Origin: FEN-1219 sp963728995
GTDB lineage: Bacteria > Pseudomonadota > Gammaproteobacteria > Steroidobacterales > Rariloculaceae
Direction of reading: 5' to 3'
NCBI GenBank assembly: GCA_963728995.1
Contig: CAVSMD010000002.1
Coordinates: forward strand, 1,062,817 to 1,126,816
DNA length: 64,000 bases
The notes under the pieces were generated by a model. That model saw only the letters and a list, made by a program, of their open reading frames with translations, was not told the DNA's origin and did no database searches. The position numbers were made by a program, and so were the translations under genes. This document shows, piece by piece, positions 1 to 10,668 of the stretch (the first letter of the stretch is position 1; every line of letters starts with the position of its first letter).

Positions 1-1259
1 CGCCCGTAGCGCTGCGCGACGTAGTCGATGACGCGGTCGCGGCCGTCGATGCAGAAGTCGATGTCGAAATCGGGCAGCGAGACGCGCTCGGGATTCAGGA
101 ACCGCTCGAACAGCAGATCGTGGGCCAGCGGGTCGAGGTTCGTGATGCCGAGCGAGTACGCGACGAGCGAGCCGACGCCGGAGCCGCGCCCCGGTCCCAC
201 CGGGATCGAGTTCTCGCGCGCCCAGCGGATGAAGTCGGCCACGATCAGGAAGTAGCCCTCGAAGCCCATCTTGCAGATGACCTCGATCTCGCGCGCGAGT
301 CGGTCGTGGTACGGCCCTGCGGCCTCCGGGGCGATACCGAGTGCCGCAAGCCGCGCAGCGAGGCCCGCGGCGGCGCGCTGCTTGAGATGCTCGCGCGGAG
401 CCGTGCCGTCGTCGACCGCGAAGTCCGGCAGGAACACGCGGCCGAGCTCGACCTCGAGCGAGCAGCGCCGCGCGATCTCGACGCTGTTGTCGAGAGCCTC
501 CGGAAGATCGCGGAACAGCGCCGCCATCTCGGCGGGCGACTTCAGGTACTGCTCCTCGCTGTAGGCCCGCTGCCGCGCCGGGTCATCGAGCGTGACGCCT
601 TGGGCGATGCAGACGCGCGTCTCGTGCGCCTCGAAGTCGCCGCGCCCGAGGAAGCACACTTCGTTGGTCGCGACGACGGGAATCCGCTGCGCGGCCGCGA
701 TCTCGACGGCGCGCGCGAGATACTCGTGCTCGCCGGGCCGGCCGAGGCGTTGCAGCTCGATGTAGAAGCGCCCCGGCAGCAGCGTCTGCCAGTGATCGAG
801 CAGCTCGGCGGCCCGTTCGCCGCGCCCTGCCACGAGCGCCTTGCCGAGATCGCCTTGCTGTGCGCCCGACAAGCCGATCAGCCCTTCGAGCGCGCTCGGC
901 TCGAGCCACTCCTTCAGCAGCACGTGCCGCCCCGCGACGGATCCCTGCTGGGCACTCTTCGTGAGCAGCGCGGACAGCCGCCTGAAGCCGGCGCGGTTTT
1001 GACAGAGCAACGTGAGACGCGTGGGCTCGCGGTCCTCGAGCGACTCGGCGAGCCATACGTCCGAGCCGATGATGGGCTTCACGCCGCGCTCGAGCGCAGG
1101 TTTGTAGAACTTCACGAGCGCCGAGATGCCGCCCTGATCGGTGATCGCGCAGGCCGGCATTCGCTGCTCGGCCACGTTGTCCACGAGCCCGTCGACGCGC
1201 ACGACGCTATCGACGAGCGAATACTCGGTGTGGACGCGCAGATGGACGAAACCGCTCAT
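1..1259 (-). CDS. dnaE: DNA polymerase III alpha subunit, N-terminal part (runs off the window)
   Basis: Replicative polymerase subunit; only the first 419 codons lie in the window and they read without a frame break. The protein opens with the PHP-domain signature HLRVHTEYS (residues 6-14). Near the window edge comes the polymerase active site, PDFDIDFC, with the two catalytic aspartates at residues 399 and 401 (E. coli D401 and D403). The ATG overlaps the rnhB stop by 4 nt (ATGA), so translation is probably coupled. It is the last visible gene of the lpx-rnhB-dnaE run. Identification is firm from motif order and gene context. Confidence 0.95.
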   Translation of the reverse strand, partial: MSGFVHLRVHTEYSLVDSVVRVDGLVDNVAEQRMPACAITDQGGISALVKFYKPALERGVKPIIGSDVWLAESLEDREPTRLTLLCQNRAGFRRLSALLTKSAQQGSVAGRHVLLKEWLEPSALEGLIGLSGAQQGDLGKALVAGRGERAAELLDHWQTLLPGRFYIELQRLGRPGEHEYLARAVEIAAAQRIPVVATNEVCFLGRGDFEAHETRVCIAQGVTLDDPARQRAYSEEQYLKSPAEMAALFRDLPEALDNSVEIARRCSLEVELGRVFLPDFAVDDGTAPREHLKQRAAAGLAARLAALGIAPEAAGPYHDRLAREIEVICKMGFEGYFLIVADFIRWARENSIPVGPGRGSGVGSLVAYSLGITNLDPLAHDLLFERFLNPERVSLPDFDIDFCIDGRDRVIDYVAQRYG

Positions 1260-1892
1260 GAAACGTGGCCCGCGCCGCTGCTCTCCCTGACCGGCGCGAA
1301 CGTCGCGCGATGAATCGCGCACGGACCGTACGCCACCAACGCGCGCAGATGCGCCGCGGTCGCATACCCTTTGTTCTCGTCGAAGCCGTACGGCGGGTAG
1401 CGGCGGTGCAGGCGCCGCATGAGCCGATCGCGACACACCTTCGCGAGGATCGAGGCGGCACTGATGGCCGGCACCAGGTTATCGCCGTCGATGACCGGCT
1501 CGGCCAGATAACGCTTTCCCAAGTCGCGAAACACGGGAATGTGCCGGCCGTCCACGCGGACGAGGTCGGGCACGAGCCTCAGGCGAACCACGGCTCGCTG
1601 CATCGCGAGCAGCGACGCTTGCAGGATGTTGATGCCGTCGATTTCCGCATGACTCGCGCTGGCGATCGCGAACGCTTTTGCCTTCCTGCGAATCTCGCCG
1701 GCGAGCTCGACGCGCTGTGGCTCCGTGAGCAGCTTCGAGTCGCGCAGACCTTCGATCGGCCGCGCCGCGATCGAGCACCACGGCCGCCGCCACGACCGGG
1801 CCGGCAAGTGGCCCACGTCCCGCCTCGTCGACGCCGCAAATGTCCGCATCTTCGGCAACGAAGACGAACGACTGCGATGCTGCTTCGATCAT
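1256..1892 (-). CDS. rnhB: Ribonuclease HII (one frameshift)
   Basis: Removes ribonucleotides from RNA-DNA hybrids. The start is the ATG overlapping the lpxB stop (ATGA). The catalytic DEAGRG motif is at residues 22-27, followed by GPLAGPVVAAAVVLD. One extra base near 1767 breaks the frame just after VVLD; without it the text continues AARPIEGLRDSKLLT, as in the family. Later motifs SAASILAKVCRD and YGFDENKGY are in the second frame. Corrected length is 211 residues, slightly over the usual 200. The frame break looks like a consensus error rather than decay, because everything around it is conserved. Confidence 0.93.
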
Positions 1893-3049
1893 CTGGTTCC
1901 CCGTACCAGCTCGAGCACCTCGCGTGCGGCGGTTTTGCTCGCGTCGCAACGCAACTGACGATGAATGGCGGTGCAGACATCATACCAGTCGGCCGCGAGG
2001 CCGGTGCCATCGAGCGCCGCGAGCACGGCGGGGCCGAGGACCTCGGGACGCACCTGCTCCTGCACGAACTCCGGCACGATCCGCCGGCCGGCCAGGAGAT
2101 TCGGCAACGAGAAGTGCGGCAGCTTCGCCATGCCGAGCCGCCGGACGAGCCAGTAGGAGAGCGGCACCATCCGGTAAGCGACGACCATCGGCCGCTTGAA
2201 CAGCAACGCTTCGAGGCTGGCCGTGCCCGAGGCCGTCAGCACGACGTCGGCCGCCGCCATGACGTCGCGCGCGCGACCCGGGATCAAGCGCACGCGAGAC
2301 AGGTCGCTACCCGTCGTCGCCGCACGAAAGAGCTCGCCCAGCGGCTCGCTCGCGAGCGCTACCGCGACCCCGACGTCGGGCCGCCGCTGGCCGAGCCATG
2401 CCGCGGTCGCCATGAACGGCGCGCTGAGCCGCGTCACCTCGCTGCGCCGGCTACCGGGCAGCACCGCGAGCAGCGGTTGATCGGCCGGCAGGCCGAGGAT
2501 CGCCCGCGCGGCTTGCCTGTCGACGGTGAGCGGAATCATGTCGGCCAGCGGATGGCCGATGAACTTCGCGTTCACGCCATGCTCGGCGTAGAAAGTCGTC
2601 TCGAACGGCAGCACGCAGAGCACGAGATCGACCGCGGCTCGAATGCCGCGCACGCGATACTGGCGCGATGCCCACACCTGCGGGCTCACGTACTGGATCG
2701 TCGGAATCCCGGCGCGCTTCAGTGCCGCGGCGGCGGGCAGGTTGAAATCCGGCGCGTCGATGCCGATGAAAACATCGGCCCCGCTCGCCGCGATGCGCTC
2801 GACGAGCCGGCGGCGCAGCCGCAGGATGCGCCGCAGATGCGGCAGCACCTCGAGGAACCCCATGACCGACACTTCCTCGGCGCGGTTCCAGGGCTCGCAA
2901 CCGGCTGCGACCATGCGCGGGCCGGCCATGCCGAAGAAGTCGACGTCGGGGGCGGCGGCGCGCAGCGCTTCGATCAGTCCCGCGCCAAGCGTATCGCCCG
3001 AGGCCTCGGCCGCCACCAGCGCGATGCGCAGGTTGCCCTTGGCAGGCAT
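1889..3049 (-). CDS. lpxB: Lipid-A-disaccharide synthase
   Basis: Joins UDP-diacylglucosamine and lipid X to the lipid A disaccharide on the inner membrane face. Intact, 386 residues, the normal family length. Visible signatures are VAAEASGDTLGAGLI near the start, FFGMAGPRMVAAG, the DAPDFN stretch, QYVSPQVWASRQYR, FYAEHGVNAKFIGHPLAD and LPGSRRSEV. Lies between lpxA (39 nt upstream of its start) and rnhB (4-nt overlap), the standard lipid A order. No frame break, unlike most of its neighbours. Confidence 0.96.
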   Translation of the reverse strand: MPAKGNLRIALVAAEASGDTLGAGLIEALRAAAPDVDFFGMAGPRMVAAGCEPWNRAEEVSVMGFLEVLPHLRRILRLRRRLVERIAASGADVFIGIDAPDFNLPAAAALKRAGIPTIQYVSPQVWASRQYRVRGIRAAVDLVLCVLPFETTFYAEHGVNAKFIGHPLADMIPLTVDRQAARAILGLPADQPLLAVLPGSRRSEVTRLSAPFMATAAWLGQRRPDVGVAVALASEPLGELFRAATTGSDLSRVRLIPGRARDVMAAADVVLTASGTASLEALLFKRPMVVAYRMVPLSYWLVRRLGMAKLPHFSLPNLLAGRRIVPEFVQEQVRPEVLGPAVLAALDGTGLAADWYDVCTAIHRQLRCDASKTAAREVLELVRGTR

Positions 3050-3090
3050 GTCAGCGCCCCCGCATGGCTCGCGCCATGGCCGGCGGGAGC

Positions 3091-3861
3091 CTAACGGGCC
3101 ACGCCGCGCGACCCGCCGCGCAGCGAGTCGAGCAGCAGCGTGAGCTCGGGCTGCTCGGGCAGGCGTTGCTCGAGCTGCGCCATGGCCTCCTCGAGCTTCA
3201 GCGCCTGCCGATACACCGTGCGGTACGCCTCACGGATATTGCGAATCTGCGACGCCGTGAAACCGCGACGCTTCAGGCCCTCGGCGTTGATGCCGCGCGG
3301 CTCCGCGGGGCGACCGGACGCCGTGACGTAGGCCGGGATGTCCTTCGACACGTAGCTGAACATGCTCGTCAGCGCATGCGCGCCCACGTGGCAGAACTGG
3401 TGGATCGCCGTGAAGCCGCCGAGGATCGCGTGATCGCCGATGTGCACGTGACCCGCAATCGAAGCGTTGTTGGCGAAGATCGTGTGGTCGCCGACCACAC
3501 AATCGTGCGCAATGTGGCAATACGCCATGATCCAGTTGTCGTTGCCGACCGTCGTCACGGCCCGATCCTGGACCGTGCCGCGATTGATGGTGCAGCACTC
3601 GCGAATCGTGTTGCGATCGCCGATGACGAGGCGAGTCGCCTCGCCGCGATACTTCTTGTCCTGGGGATCGTCACCGATCGAGGCGAACTGGAAGATATGG
3701 TTGTCGACGCCGATGACGGTACCGCCCTTGATGACCGCATGCGGCTCGACTCTCGTGCCGCGACCGATCTCGACGTCGGCACCGACGATCGCAAAGGGAC
3801 CGACATAGACATCGGCGTCGATTCGCGCAGCGGAATCGACGACCGCGCGTGCATCGATCAA
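3091..3861 (-). CDS. lpxA: UDP-N-acetylglucosamine acyltransferase, first step of lipid A synthesis
   Basis: Left-handed beta-helix acyltransferase transferring a 3-hydroxyacyl chain from ACP to UDP-GlcNAc. I place the start at TTG 3861, which overlaps the fabZ stop (TTGA) and gives MIDARAVVDSAARI, aligned with the start of other LpxA proteins; no in-frame ATG fits better. Hexapeptide repeats run through the first two thirds. The catalytic-His region IAHDCVVGDH and the acyl-chain ruler region GGFTAIHQFCHVG are present. 256 residues (E. coli 262), intact. Confidence 0.95.
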   Translation of the reverse strand: MIDARAVVDSAARIDADVYVGPFAIVGADVEIGRGTRVEPHAVIKGGTVIGVDNHIFQFASIGDDPQDKKYRGEATRLVIGDRNTIRECCTINRGTVQDRAVTTVGNDNWIMAYCHIAHDCVVGDHTIFANNASIAGHVHIGDHAILGGFTAIHQFCHVGAHALTSMFSYVSKDIPAYVTASGRPAEPRGINAEGLKRRGFTASQIRNIREAYRTVYRQALKLEEAMAQLEQRLPEQPELTLLLDSLRGGSRGVAR

Positions 3862-4313
3862 GGCTTGGCTCCCTCCGCCATCAGAATCTGCGCCTCCGCG
3901 ACCACCTTGCCGTCGACTTCCGCGCGCGTGACGAACCACCAGAGGTTGCGTTTTCGCTTCAGTGAGCTCGACGTGCAGCATGAGCTGATCGCCGGGGCGC
4001 ACCATCTGCTTGAAGCGCGATTCCTCGACCCCGGCAAGGTACAGGATGCTGAACCGCTGCTCCGCCGTGACCGTCTCGCTGGCGAGAATGCCGCCTGCCT
4101 GCGCCAGGCACTCGAGAATCAAGCACGCCCGGCATGACCGGATGCCCCGGGAAGTGCCCCTGAAAGTGCGCCTCGTTCATCGTCACGTTCTTGATGGCAA
4201 CGAGGGACTTGCCCGGCACCACGTCGACGACGCGGTCCACGAGCAGAAAAGGATAGCGGTGCGGCAGGCGCTGCGAGCAGCGCCTCGACGTCCAGGGTCT
4301 GCTTGTCAGTCAT
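3858..4313 (-). CDS. fabZ: 3-hydroxyacyl-ACP dehydratase FabZ (three frameshifts)
   Basis: Hot-dog fold dehydratase of type II fatty acid synthesis. Start MTDKQTLDVEALLAAL at 4313, where ATGACTGA overlaps the lpxD stop. The catalytic stretch HFQGHFPGHPVMPGV and the catalytic Glu in LAGVEESRF are present but lie in different frames. Three single-base insertions are visible: in GCAGCGCCTGCC near 4272, in GTGCTTGATTC near 4125, and in an A-run (AAAACGC) near 3946. Removing them gives a continuous 150-residue protein ending RAEVDGKVVAEAQILM and AEGAKP. Position between lpxD and lpxA is canonical. Confidence 0.9.
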
Positions 4314-5350
4314 CGGCGTTCTTCTTTTCCTTCAGCTCCGCGACGGCACGCTCCGCAGCGATCAGGCGCTCCGCCAGCGCATCGAGCCGGCGGAAACGCG
4401 CGACGTTCCTCTGCCAGCGCGCCGAGGGCTCGGCCGGCAGCTGGCCCGAGTATTTGCCGGGCTCGCGCACCGACTTCGTGACCACGCTGCCGAACGTGAA
4501 CATGACGTCGTCGCAGACCTCGAGCGAGTTCGACACGATGACGCCTCCGCCGATCATACAGCGTCGGCCGATCTTCGTGCTGCCGGCGACGCCCGCGAAA
4601 GCCGCAATTGCCGTGTGGGCGCCAATGCGCACGTTGTGGGCGATCTGGACCTGATTGTCGATCTTGACGCCGTCCTCGAGGATCGTGTCCTCGATCGCGC
4701 CGCGGTCGATCGTGGTGTTCGCGCCTATCTCCACGTCGTCGCCGACCACGACGCCGCCGATCTGCGGAATCTTTTGCCAGGCGCCGTCGTTCGGCGCGAA
4801 GCCGAAACCGTCGGCACCGAGCACGACGCCCGGGTGGACGATGCAGCGCGCACCGATGCGTACGCCGTCGAGCACGACCACACGCGGACCGATGCGGGTG
4901 CCGGCACCGATGCTCGACGTCGGCGCCGACGGCCGCACCCGCGCCGATCACCGCGCCCTCGCCGACCGTCGTGCCTGCGCCGATCGTGGCATGGGCATCG
5001 ACCTGCGCCGTGGGTGCGATCGTGGCGCTCGGCGCCACGGCGGCCGTGGCGTGCACGCCCGGCGTCGCGGCGGCGATCGGATACAAGGCGGCCGCGATGC
5101 GTGCGTACGTCAGATAGGGCTGAGGGTGCACGAGGCTCGCGACGGGACATGCGGCGCGATTGCGCTCCTCGAGAATGACCGCCGCGGCGCGAGTGGCTAC
5201 GAGCTGACGGGCATAGGCCGGATTCGCGAGAAAGGCGATGGCGTCGGGGGTGGCGCCTGCCAACGTGCCGACGCGCACGACGGCGATGTGCGAGTCGCCA
5301 TGCAGCTGACAACCGAAACGCGCCGCGAGCTCACCGAGGGTCACGCCCAT
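4306..5350 (-). CDS. lpxD: UDP-3-O-acylglucosamine N-acyltransferase (one frameshift)
   Basis: Third lipid A enzyme, N-acylating UDP-3-O-acylglucosamine. The N-terminal uridine-binding domain (MGVTLGELAARFGCQLHG) and the first hexapeptide repeats are in one frame. The remaining left-handed helix (IGAGTRIGPRVVVLDGVRIG onward, including IAHNVRIGAHTAIA) and the C-terminal helix are in the next frame after one extra base near 4915. Corrected length 347 residues (E. coli 341). The end overlaps the fabZ start by 8 nt. Confidence 0.93.
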
Positions 5351-5384
5351 TTGAGGTCAGCTCCGCGGCCGTGCCGCGCTTCAA

Positions 5385-5933
5385 TTATTTCCGCGGAGCG
5401 GCGGGAGCGGGGGCAGCCGCTCCGCCCGGCCCTTTGAGGATGGCCAGGACTGCGTCCGTGATGTCGATCGCAGTGCTGACGAAGATCGCATCGCCGAGCA
5501 CCAGGTCGTACTTCTGCGCGCGCGCGTAGTCCTGAACCTTGAGCAGCACTTCGCGCTGCAGCTTGCCGACCTCCTCGTTGCGACGAACGTTGAGGTCTTC
5601 GAGGTATTCGTTCTGCGTGCGCTGCAAGTCCCGCTGCCCATCGCGGATCTGGCGCTCGAGGCTCAGCCGCTCTTCCTCGCCCATGACCTGGCTATCTTTC
5701 TGGAACCTGTCCTGCTGCTGCTGCAGCTTCTGCTGCAGCGCCTGGATGTCACGTTGGCGCGGCGCGAACTCGTCCTGCAGCTTCTTCGTGACCGATTCGG
5801 CCTGCGGCGACTGCTCGAGCAGACGACCGACGTTGATGACCCCGATCTTCAACGAGCTCTGCGCGCTCGCTACGCCGGAGCCGGCCACCAGGGCCGCGAC
5901 CACAACGGCCGGCAGGAATTTCGAACCGATCAT
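5385..5933 (-). CDS. skp: Periplasmic OmpH/Skp-family chaperone
   Basis: Holdase for unfolded outer-membrane proteins crossing the periplasm. 182 residues, intact. A signal peptide (MIGSKFLPAVVVAALVAGSG, cleavage after ASA) precedes SLKIGVINVGRLLEQSPQAE. The middle is a long Gln/Glu/Arg-rich coiled coil (about residues 45-140), which forms the tentacles in this family. The C-terminus ends in a Pro/Ala-rich tail. Located between bamA and lpxD as in E. coli. Confidence 0.92.
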   Translation of the reverse strand: MIGSKFLPAVVVAALVAGSGVASAQSSLKIGVINVGRLLEQSPQAESVTKKLQDEFAPRQRDIQALQQKLQQQQDRFQKDSQVMGEEERLSLERQIRDGQRDLQRTQNEYLEDLNVRRNEEVGKLQREVLLKVQDYARAQKYDLVLGDAIFVSTAIDITDAVLAILKGPGGAAAPAPAAPRK

Positions 5934-5952
5934 AAATTCAATCCCTCAACCC

Positions 5953-8340
5953 CTAGAAGGCGTTGCCGATGGAGAACTGGAAGCGTTCCACCTGGTCGCC
6001 GAACAAACGATCCGTTGGGTCGTCGGCGTTCAACGGCGCGGCGTAGCTGAACCGCAACAATCCGAGCGGAGCCAGCCACTCGACACCGAGACCTACGGAC
6101 TTCTTCAACCTATCATACTTGAAATCATAGTCGGTAGGGTCGCCGAGCTTGTCATAGAAGACCACGCCCCCGGTCGAGAACACGCCGCCCACGTCGTAGA
6201 ACAAAGACACGCGCGTCGACGAAGAGATCTTGGCCGGCGTCGGCACGATCAGCTCGAACTGGTTCGACACGACCATGTTGCCGCCGTAAGGATTGCCGAG
6301 CGAATCGACGGGTCCGAGATAGCTCTCCTTGAATCCTCGCACCGAGCCCGGCCCTCCGCCGTAGCGATTGCGAAACGGCGGCAACGAGGTCGTGGAGCCG
6401 TACGCCTCGCCGTACGAAACCTCGTTGTTCATGCGGAAGCGCCACCTGCTGTGGCCGAGCGGATATGTACTTCTGGAAGTTGATGTCGGTGGTGTAGTAC
6501 TCGACGTCGCTGCCGGGAACGGCGGCGTTCAGGTTGATGGCGAGGCGCGTGCCCGCAGTCGGGAACAGCGAGGCATTGCGCGTATCGTACGACCAGCCCG
6601 CGACGAGCTCGAGACTCCTGATCCGCGTGCCGACCACGCCGCTCGCGACGTCGAACGTCCTGCCGTTCTGGGTGACCCAGTCGAGCGCCTGCTGCGAGCT
6701 GTAAATGCTCGTCAGCAGCTCGGCGTCCTGGTAGGCGAAACCGAAGCGCAGGTTCTGGTAGTTGGTGATCGGATAACCCCAGTTCATTCCGGCACTCAAC
6801 GTCGTCGTCGAGAAGTCGGACGTGACGGACGTGAACTGCTTCAGATGCTGATACGTCAGCGACAGCGTGCGCCCCACGCCATCGATATTGCGGTACGGAT
6901 CCGTGAAATTGACGTCGAAGACCTTCTGGTACTCGCCACCCGTCAGCTGCAGAGCGACGCGCTTGCCGGTTCCCATGAAGTTCGAGTGGATGAACTGGCC
7001 GCCCAGCGTCACGCCATACGTCTCGGAGAAGCCGAGGCTGCCGCCGAATTGGCCCGGCAGTCCTTCCTTGATGTCGAAGTCCACGTCGACGAGATCGGGG
7101 CTGCCCGCGACCGGGTTCGTCTTTTCGTCGACTTTCTCTATATACGGCAGGCGCTGCAGCAGGATCTTCGATCGATCGACGAGCGAGTTCGACAGATAGC
7201 CGCCCTCGAGCTGTCTCATCTCGCGACGCAGCACCTCGTCGTTGACGCTGTCGCTGCCGTTGAAGTTGATGCGGCGAACGTACACGCGATTCTTCGGGTC
7301 GACGAAGAACGTGACGGCCGCCTGCTTGGTTTCCCTGTCGAGATCGGGGACCGCGTGTATCTCTGCGAACGCATAGCCGTCCTGGCCGAGCCGCAGATTC
7401 ATGAGCTCCTCGCTGCGGGTCAATAGACCCTGCGAGAACGTCTCGCCGGGCTGCGCCAGGATCAAGCTTCTTGAGCTCGTCCTCCGGAACGACCATGTCG
7501 CCGGCCATCTTGACGTCGGAGATCGTGTAGCGATCGCCCTCGTCGATGCTGATGGTGACGAAGATGTCGCGTTTGTCGGGCGAGATGGCTACCTGCACGT
7601 CTTCGACGTGGAAATCCGCGAAGCCGCGATCCATGTAGATACGACCGCAGCTTCTCGAGATCGCCCTCGAGCGCTTCCTTCGAATAACGATCGTTCTTGC
7701 GAATGAACGACAGCCAGTTGCCGGTCTTCAGCTCGAAGCCGGAGATGATGTCCTTGTCCTCGAACGCGGTGTTCCCGACGATGTTGACCTGACGGATCTT
7801 CGCTCGGTCGCCCTCCTCGATCTGGATCGATACGCGGACGCGATTGTCCTCGAGCGGCTCGACGGTCGGCGTCACCTTGGCGCCGTATTTGCCGCGGCCG
7901 TAGTACTCGTCGGTCAGAGACTGCGTGAGCTCGTCGAGCGTGGACTGGTCGAAGATCTTGCCCTGGGTCAAACCGTGCTCGTCGAGGACCTTCTTCAGGT
8001 CGTCGTCCTTGATGTCCTTGTTGCCCTTGAACGTGAACTCCTGAATCGACGGTCGCTCGAGGACCACGATGACGAGCGTGTCGCCATCGCGACGGAACTC
8101 GAAGTCCTGGAAGAACCCCGTCTCGAAGATCGCGCGTCCGGCTTCGCGCAGGCGCTGCTCGGTGACGGTGTCGCCGATGTTGATCGGCAAATAGTTGTAG
8201 ATGGTGCCTTCGGCGATTCGCTGCGCGCCTTCGACCCGGAAGTTGCGCACGACGAACGGCTCGAAAGCCGCGAAGCCCGCCGCGCTCACCCCGAGACCGG
8301 CGATCAGGACCGCCAGCTGCGCCAGACGCTGAATCATCAT
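5953..8340 (-). CDS. bamA: Outer membrane protein assembly factor BamA (three frameshifts)
   Basis: Core of the BAM complex, folding beta-barrel proteins into the outer membrane. Signal peptide, then FEPFVVRNFRVEGAQRIAEG of POTRA1; five POTRA repeats cover roughly residues 25-420. The barrel contains the conserved GPGSVRGFKE (VRGF lid-lock motif) and ends in FQFSIGNAF with terminal Phe, as expected of a BAM substrate. Frames change near 7640, 7465 and 6450, each consistent with one inserted base. Corrected length 794 residues (E. coli 810). The start overlaps the rseP stop (ATGA). Confidence 0.94.
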
Positions 8341-9707
8341 GAGCCGAAGTGTCTACTGAGATCGTTGTAGAAGGCCAAGCTCATCAGCGCGATGATGAAG
8401 ACGACACCGATTTGCTGACCGAGCACCAGCGCCCGCTCCGAGACCGGCGAGCCTTTGAGCCACTCCGCCACTTGGTACACCACTTGACCGCCATCGAGTA
8501 TCGGGATCGGCAGGATGTTCAGGATACCGAGGCTGATGCTCACGGCCGCCAGAAAACTCAAGAAAGGCGCCAATCCCGCCTGCGCGCTCTCGCCGGCGTA
8601 CTCCGCGATCGTCAGCGGTCCCGACATGTTCTTCAGCGACACGTCGCCGACCACCATGCGAACCAGCATCCGGACCGTGAGCGCGCTCATCTCCCAGGTC
8701 TTCTGCACGCCGCGCGGCAACGACTCGATCACGCCGTAGCGCTGCTCGGCGCGGAAACTGTCGATCGAGCTTGCGCCGGCAGCGTGGCCGGCCGGGACGC
8801 GCCGATGCGGCCGATCGTCTCGCCGGCTTCCTCGACCGTGCCGATCGTCATCGGCAGCGAATGTTCGCCGTCAGCGCGTCGCACGGTCACGTCGACCGTT
8901 TTGCCGGGGCGCTGCCTGATGAAGGTCACCCATTGCTCCCAGTTCTCGATCGGGGAGTCGCCGACGGCCAGGACCTCGTCGCCCGCGAGCAAGCCGGCGG
9001 CCGCGGCAGGCGAGCCCGGCGTGATCGAATCGATGACGGCCGGCATCACGGGGCCAAGCTGGATGCCCAAGCCCGTGTACAGCGCCGCAGGCTCGGTCAG
9101 CTCCGCCTCACGACCCTGCACGTCGAGCTCGACGTTCTTGGTGCTGCCGTTGGGCTTGCGAACGGTGAGATCGATCCGCCCATCGGCCAGCAGCTCGTGC
9201 AAGATCTGCAGCGTCGCGTTCTCCAGCGTGCCGCTCGAGCGTCCGCCGACGGCCGCGATCTCGTCGCCGGCTCCGATGCCGGCGCGTTCGGCCACGGAGT
9301 CGGGCTGCACGGCGCCGATGACGGGCTTCCAACCGGGCACGCCGGTCGAGAACATCAGCCAGTAGGCGAGGATGGCGAACAGGAAGTTGAAGGCCGGACC
9401 CGCCAGCAGAACGGCGATGCGGTGCGGTATCGGCCGACGATTGAAGGCTCGCTCGCGCTCTTCGGCGCTCACGGGCCCTTCGCGCTCGTCGAGCATCTTC
9501 ACGTAGCCGCCGAGCGGAATCATCGACAGCCAGTATTCGGTACGGTCGCGGTGCGCGGCTGCGCCAGACGAGCAGCGGGCGGCCGAAGCCGATCGAAAAG
9601 CGCTGAACCTTGAACCCCAGACGCCGCGCCACCCAAAAGTGGCCGAACTCGTGAGCGGCCACGAGTACGCTGATCGCGACGACAAACCACAACAGAGTCA
9701 GCATCAA
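8337..9707 (-). CDS. rseP: Site-2 zinc protease RseP (net three insertions)
   Basis: Membrane-embedded metalloprotease that cleaves anti-sigma factors and remnant signal peptides. The zinc motif HEFGH is at residues 19-23 of the first membrane segment. Two PDZ domains follow (VAERAGIGAGDEIAAVGG; GSPAAAAGLLAGDEVLAVG). The third zinc-ligand motif is in NILPIPILDGGQV near the end. The frame changes near 9560 and again near 8770, where two shifts are needed. Corrected length 455 residues (E. coli 450). Directly upstream of bamA; in most relatives dxr would lie immediately before it but is absent here. Confidence 0.93.
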
Positions 9708-9870
9708 ATTTCCCGTAGCCGAGGCGCGCCGATCCGCGGGCGCCCTTCTTCGAAGGCCGATATTCTAGCCCGGGGCCGGCGGAACTGGGCAGAACATCGC
9801 GCCCGCTGGCGGCGGGGCCAAACGCCGGTCGCTTCGCTAACAGACCGCGCGGGCGCAGCGCAGTTCCGGC

Positions 9871-10668
9871 TCAAGACGTGATTCCGAGCAGCAGCAGACC
9901 CCCGGCATACAGGGGCGCAGCGGCCGTGAGGCTGTCGATGCGATCGAGCACGCCGCCGTGGCCCGGCAGCAGCTTGCCACTGTCCTTCAGGCCGACGTTG
10001 CGCTTGAACATGCTCTGCGTCAGATCGCCGAGCACCGACACCAGCGCCGTCGCTACGCCGAGCGCGCAGAAACCCGGCAGCGGGAGGCCGAGCAGCCACG
10101 CCGCGCAGCCGGCCGCCAGCCCCGCCAGGAGCACGCCGCCGGCCATGCCCTCCCACGTCTTGCCGGGACTCACGGCCGGCGCCAGCTTGACGCGCCCGAG
10201 CCAACGCCCAACGCCGTAGGCACCGACGTCGGCCGCCCACACGATCGCGAGCAGCGTCATCACGAGCCCGGCACCGTGCGGCGCCGCGGCGTGAATGCGC
10301 GCGAGGAGCAACCAGGACGGCAACAGCACGACGAAGCCGATCGCGGCCACGAGCTTCAGGCCGAATGACCGCGGGAACGTGGCCACGGCCCCGAGCGCCA
10401 CGAGCCACCAGAGGAGCGCCGCGGCCAGCACGAAGGCGGCAATCCGCGCATCGGCGTGGAACCAGGCCACGACCATCGCGACGGCGAACAGCGCGACGTA
10501 CAGGACGCGAGCGCCGGCACCGAAGCGCGCCAAGCCCGCCCATTCCCAGGCGCCGGCAAGCCACAGCGCGCCGAAGACCGCGGCGACGGCCGCGGTGGGC
10601 AAAAACAGCACGGCGGCCGTCAAAGCGACGCCGAACACTCCTCCAGTGATCACGCGCGCGATCAGCAA
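9871..10668 (-). CDS. cdsA: Phosphatidate cytidylyltransferase (CDP-diglyceride synthase)
   Basis: Integral-membrane enzyme making CDP-diacylglycerol from phosphatidate and CTP. 265 residues, mostly hydrophobic with about eight membrane segments. The CDS signature is complete at the C-terminus: SVLGDLTQSMFKRNVGLKDSG followed by LLPGHGGVLDRIDSL. The start used is TTG (TTGCTGATCGCG); no upstream ATG is in frame. Only 102 nt separate it from frr, so uppS, which normally precedes cdsA, is missing. Intact frame. Confidence 0.93.
   Translation of the reverse strand: MLIARVITGGVFGVALTAAVLFLPTAAVAAVFGALWLAGAWEWAGLARFGAGARVLYVALFAVAMVVAWFHADARIAAFVLAAALLWWLVALGAVATFPRSFGLKLVAAIGFVVLLPSWLLLARIHAAAPHGAGLVMTLLAIVWAADVGAYGVGRWLGRVKLAPAVSPGKTWEGMAGGVLLAGLAAGCAAWLLGLPLPGFCALGVATALVSVLGDLTQSMFKRNVGLKDSGKLLPGHGGVLDRIDSLTAAAPLYAGGLLLLGITS

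Noticed and set aside
120..1313. Long open frame on plus opposite dnaE (397 codons)
   Set aside because: Arg/Ala/Glu-rich shadow of a high-GC gene; the minus strand codes DnaE with all motifs. The same applies to long plus-strand frames opposite rnhB/lpxB, bamA, dsbB/phoU and others.
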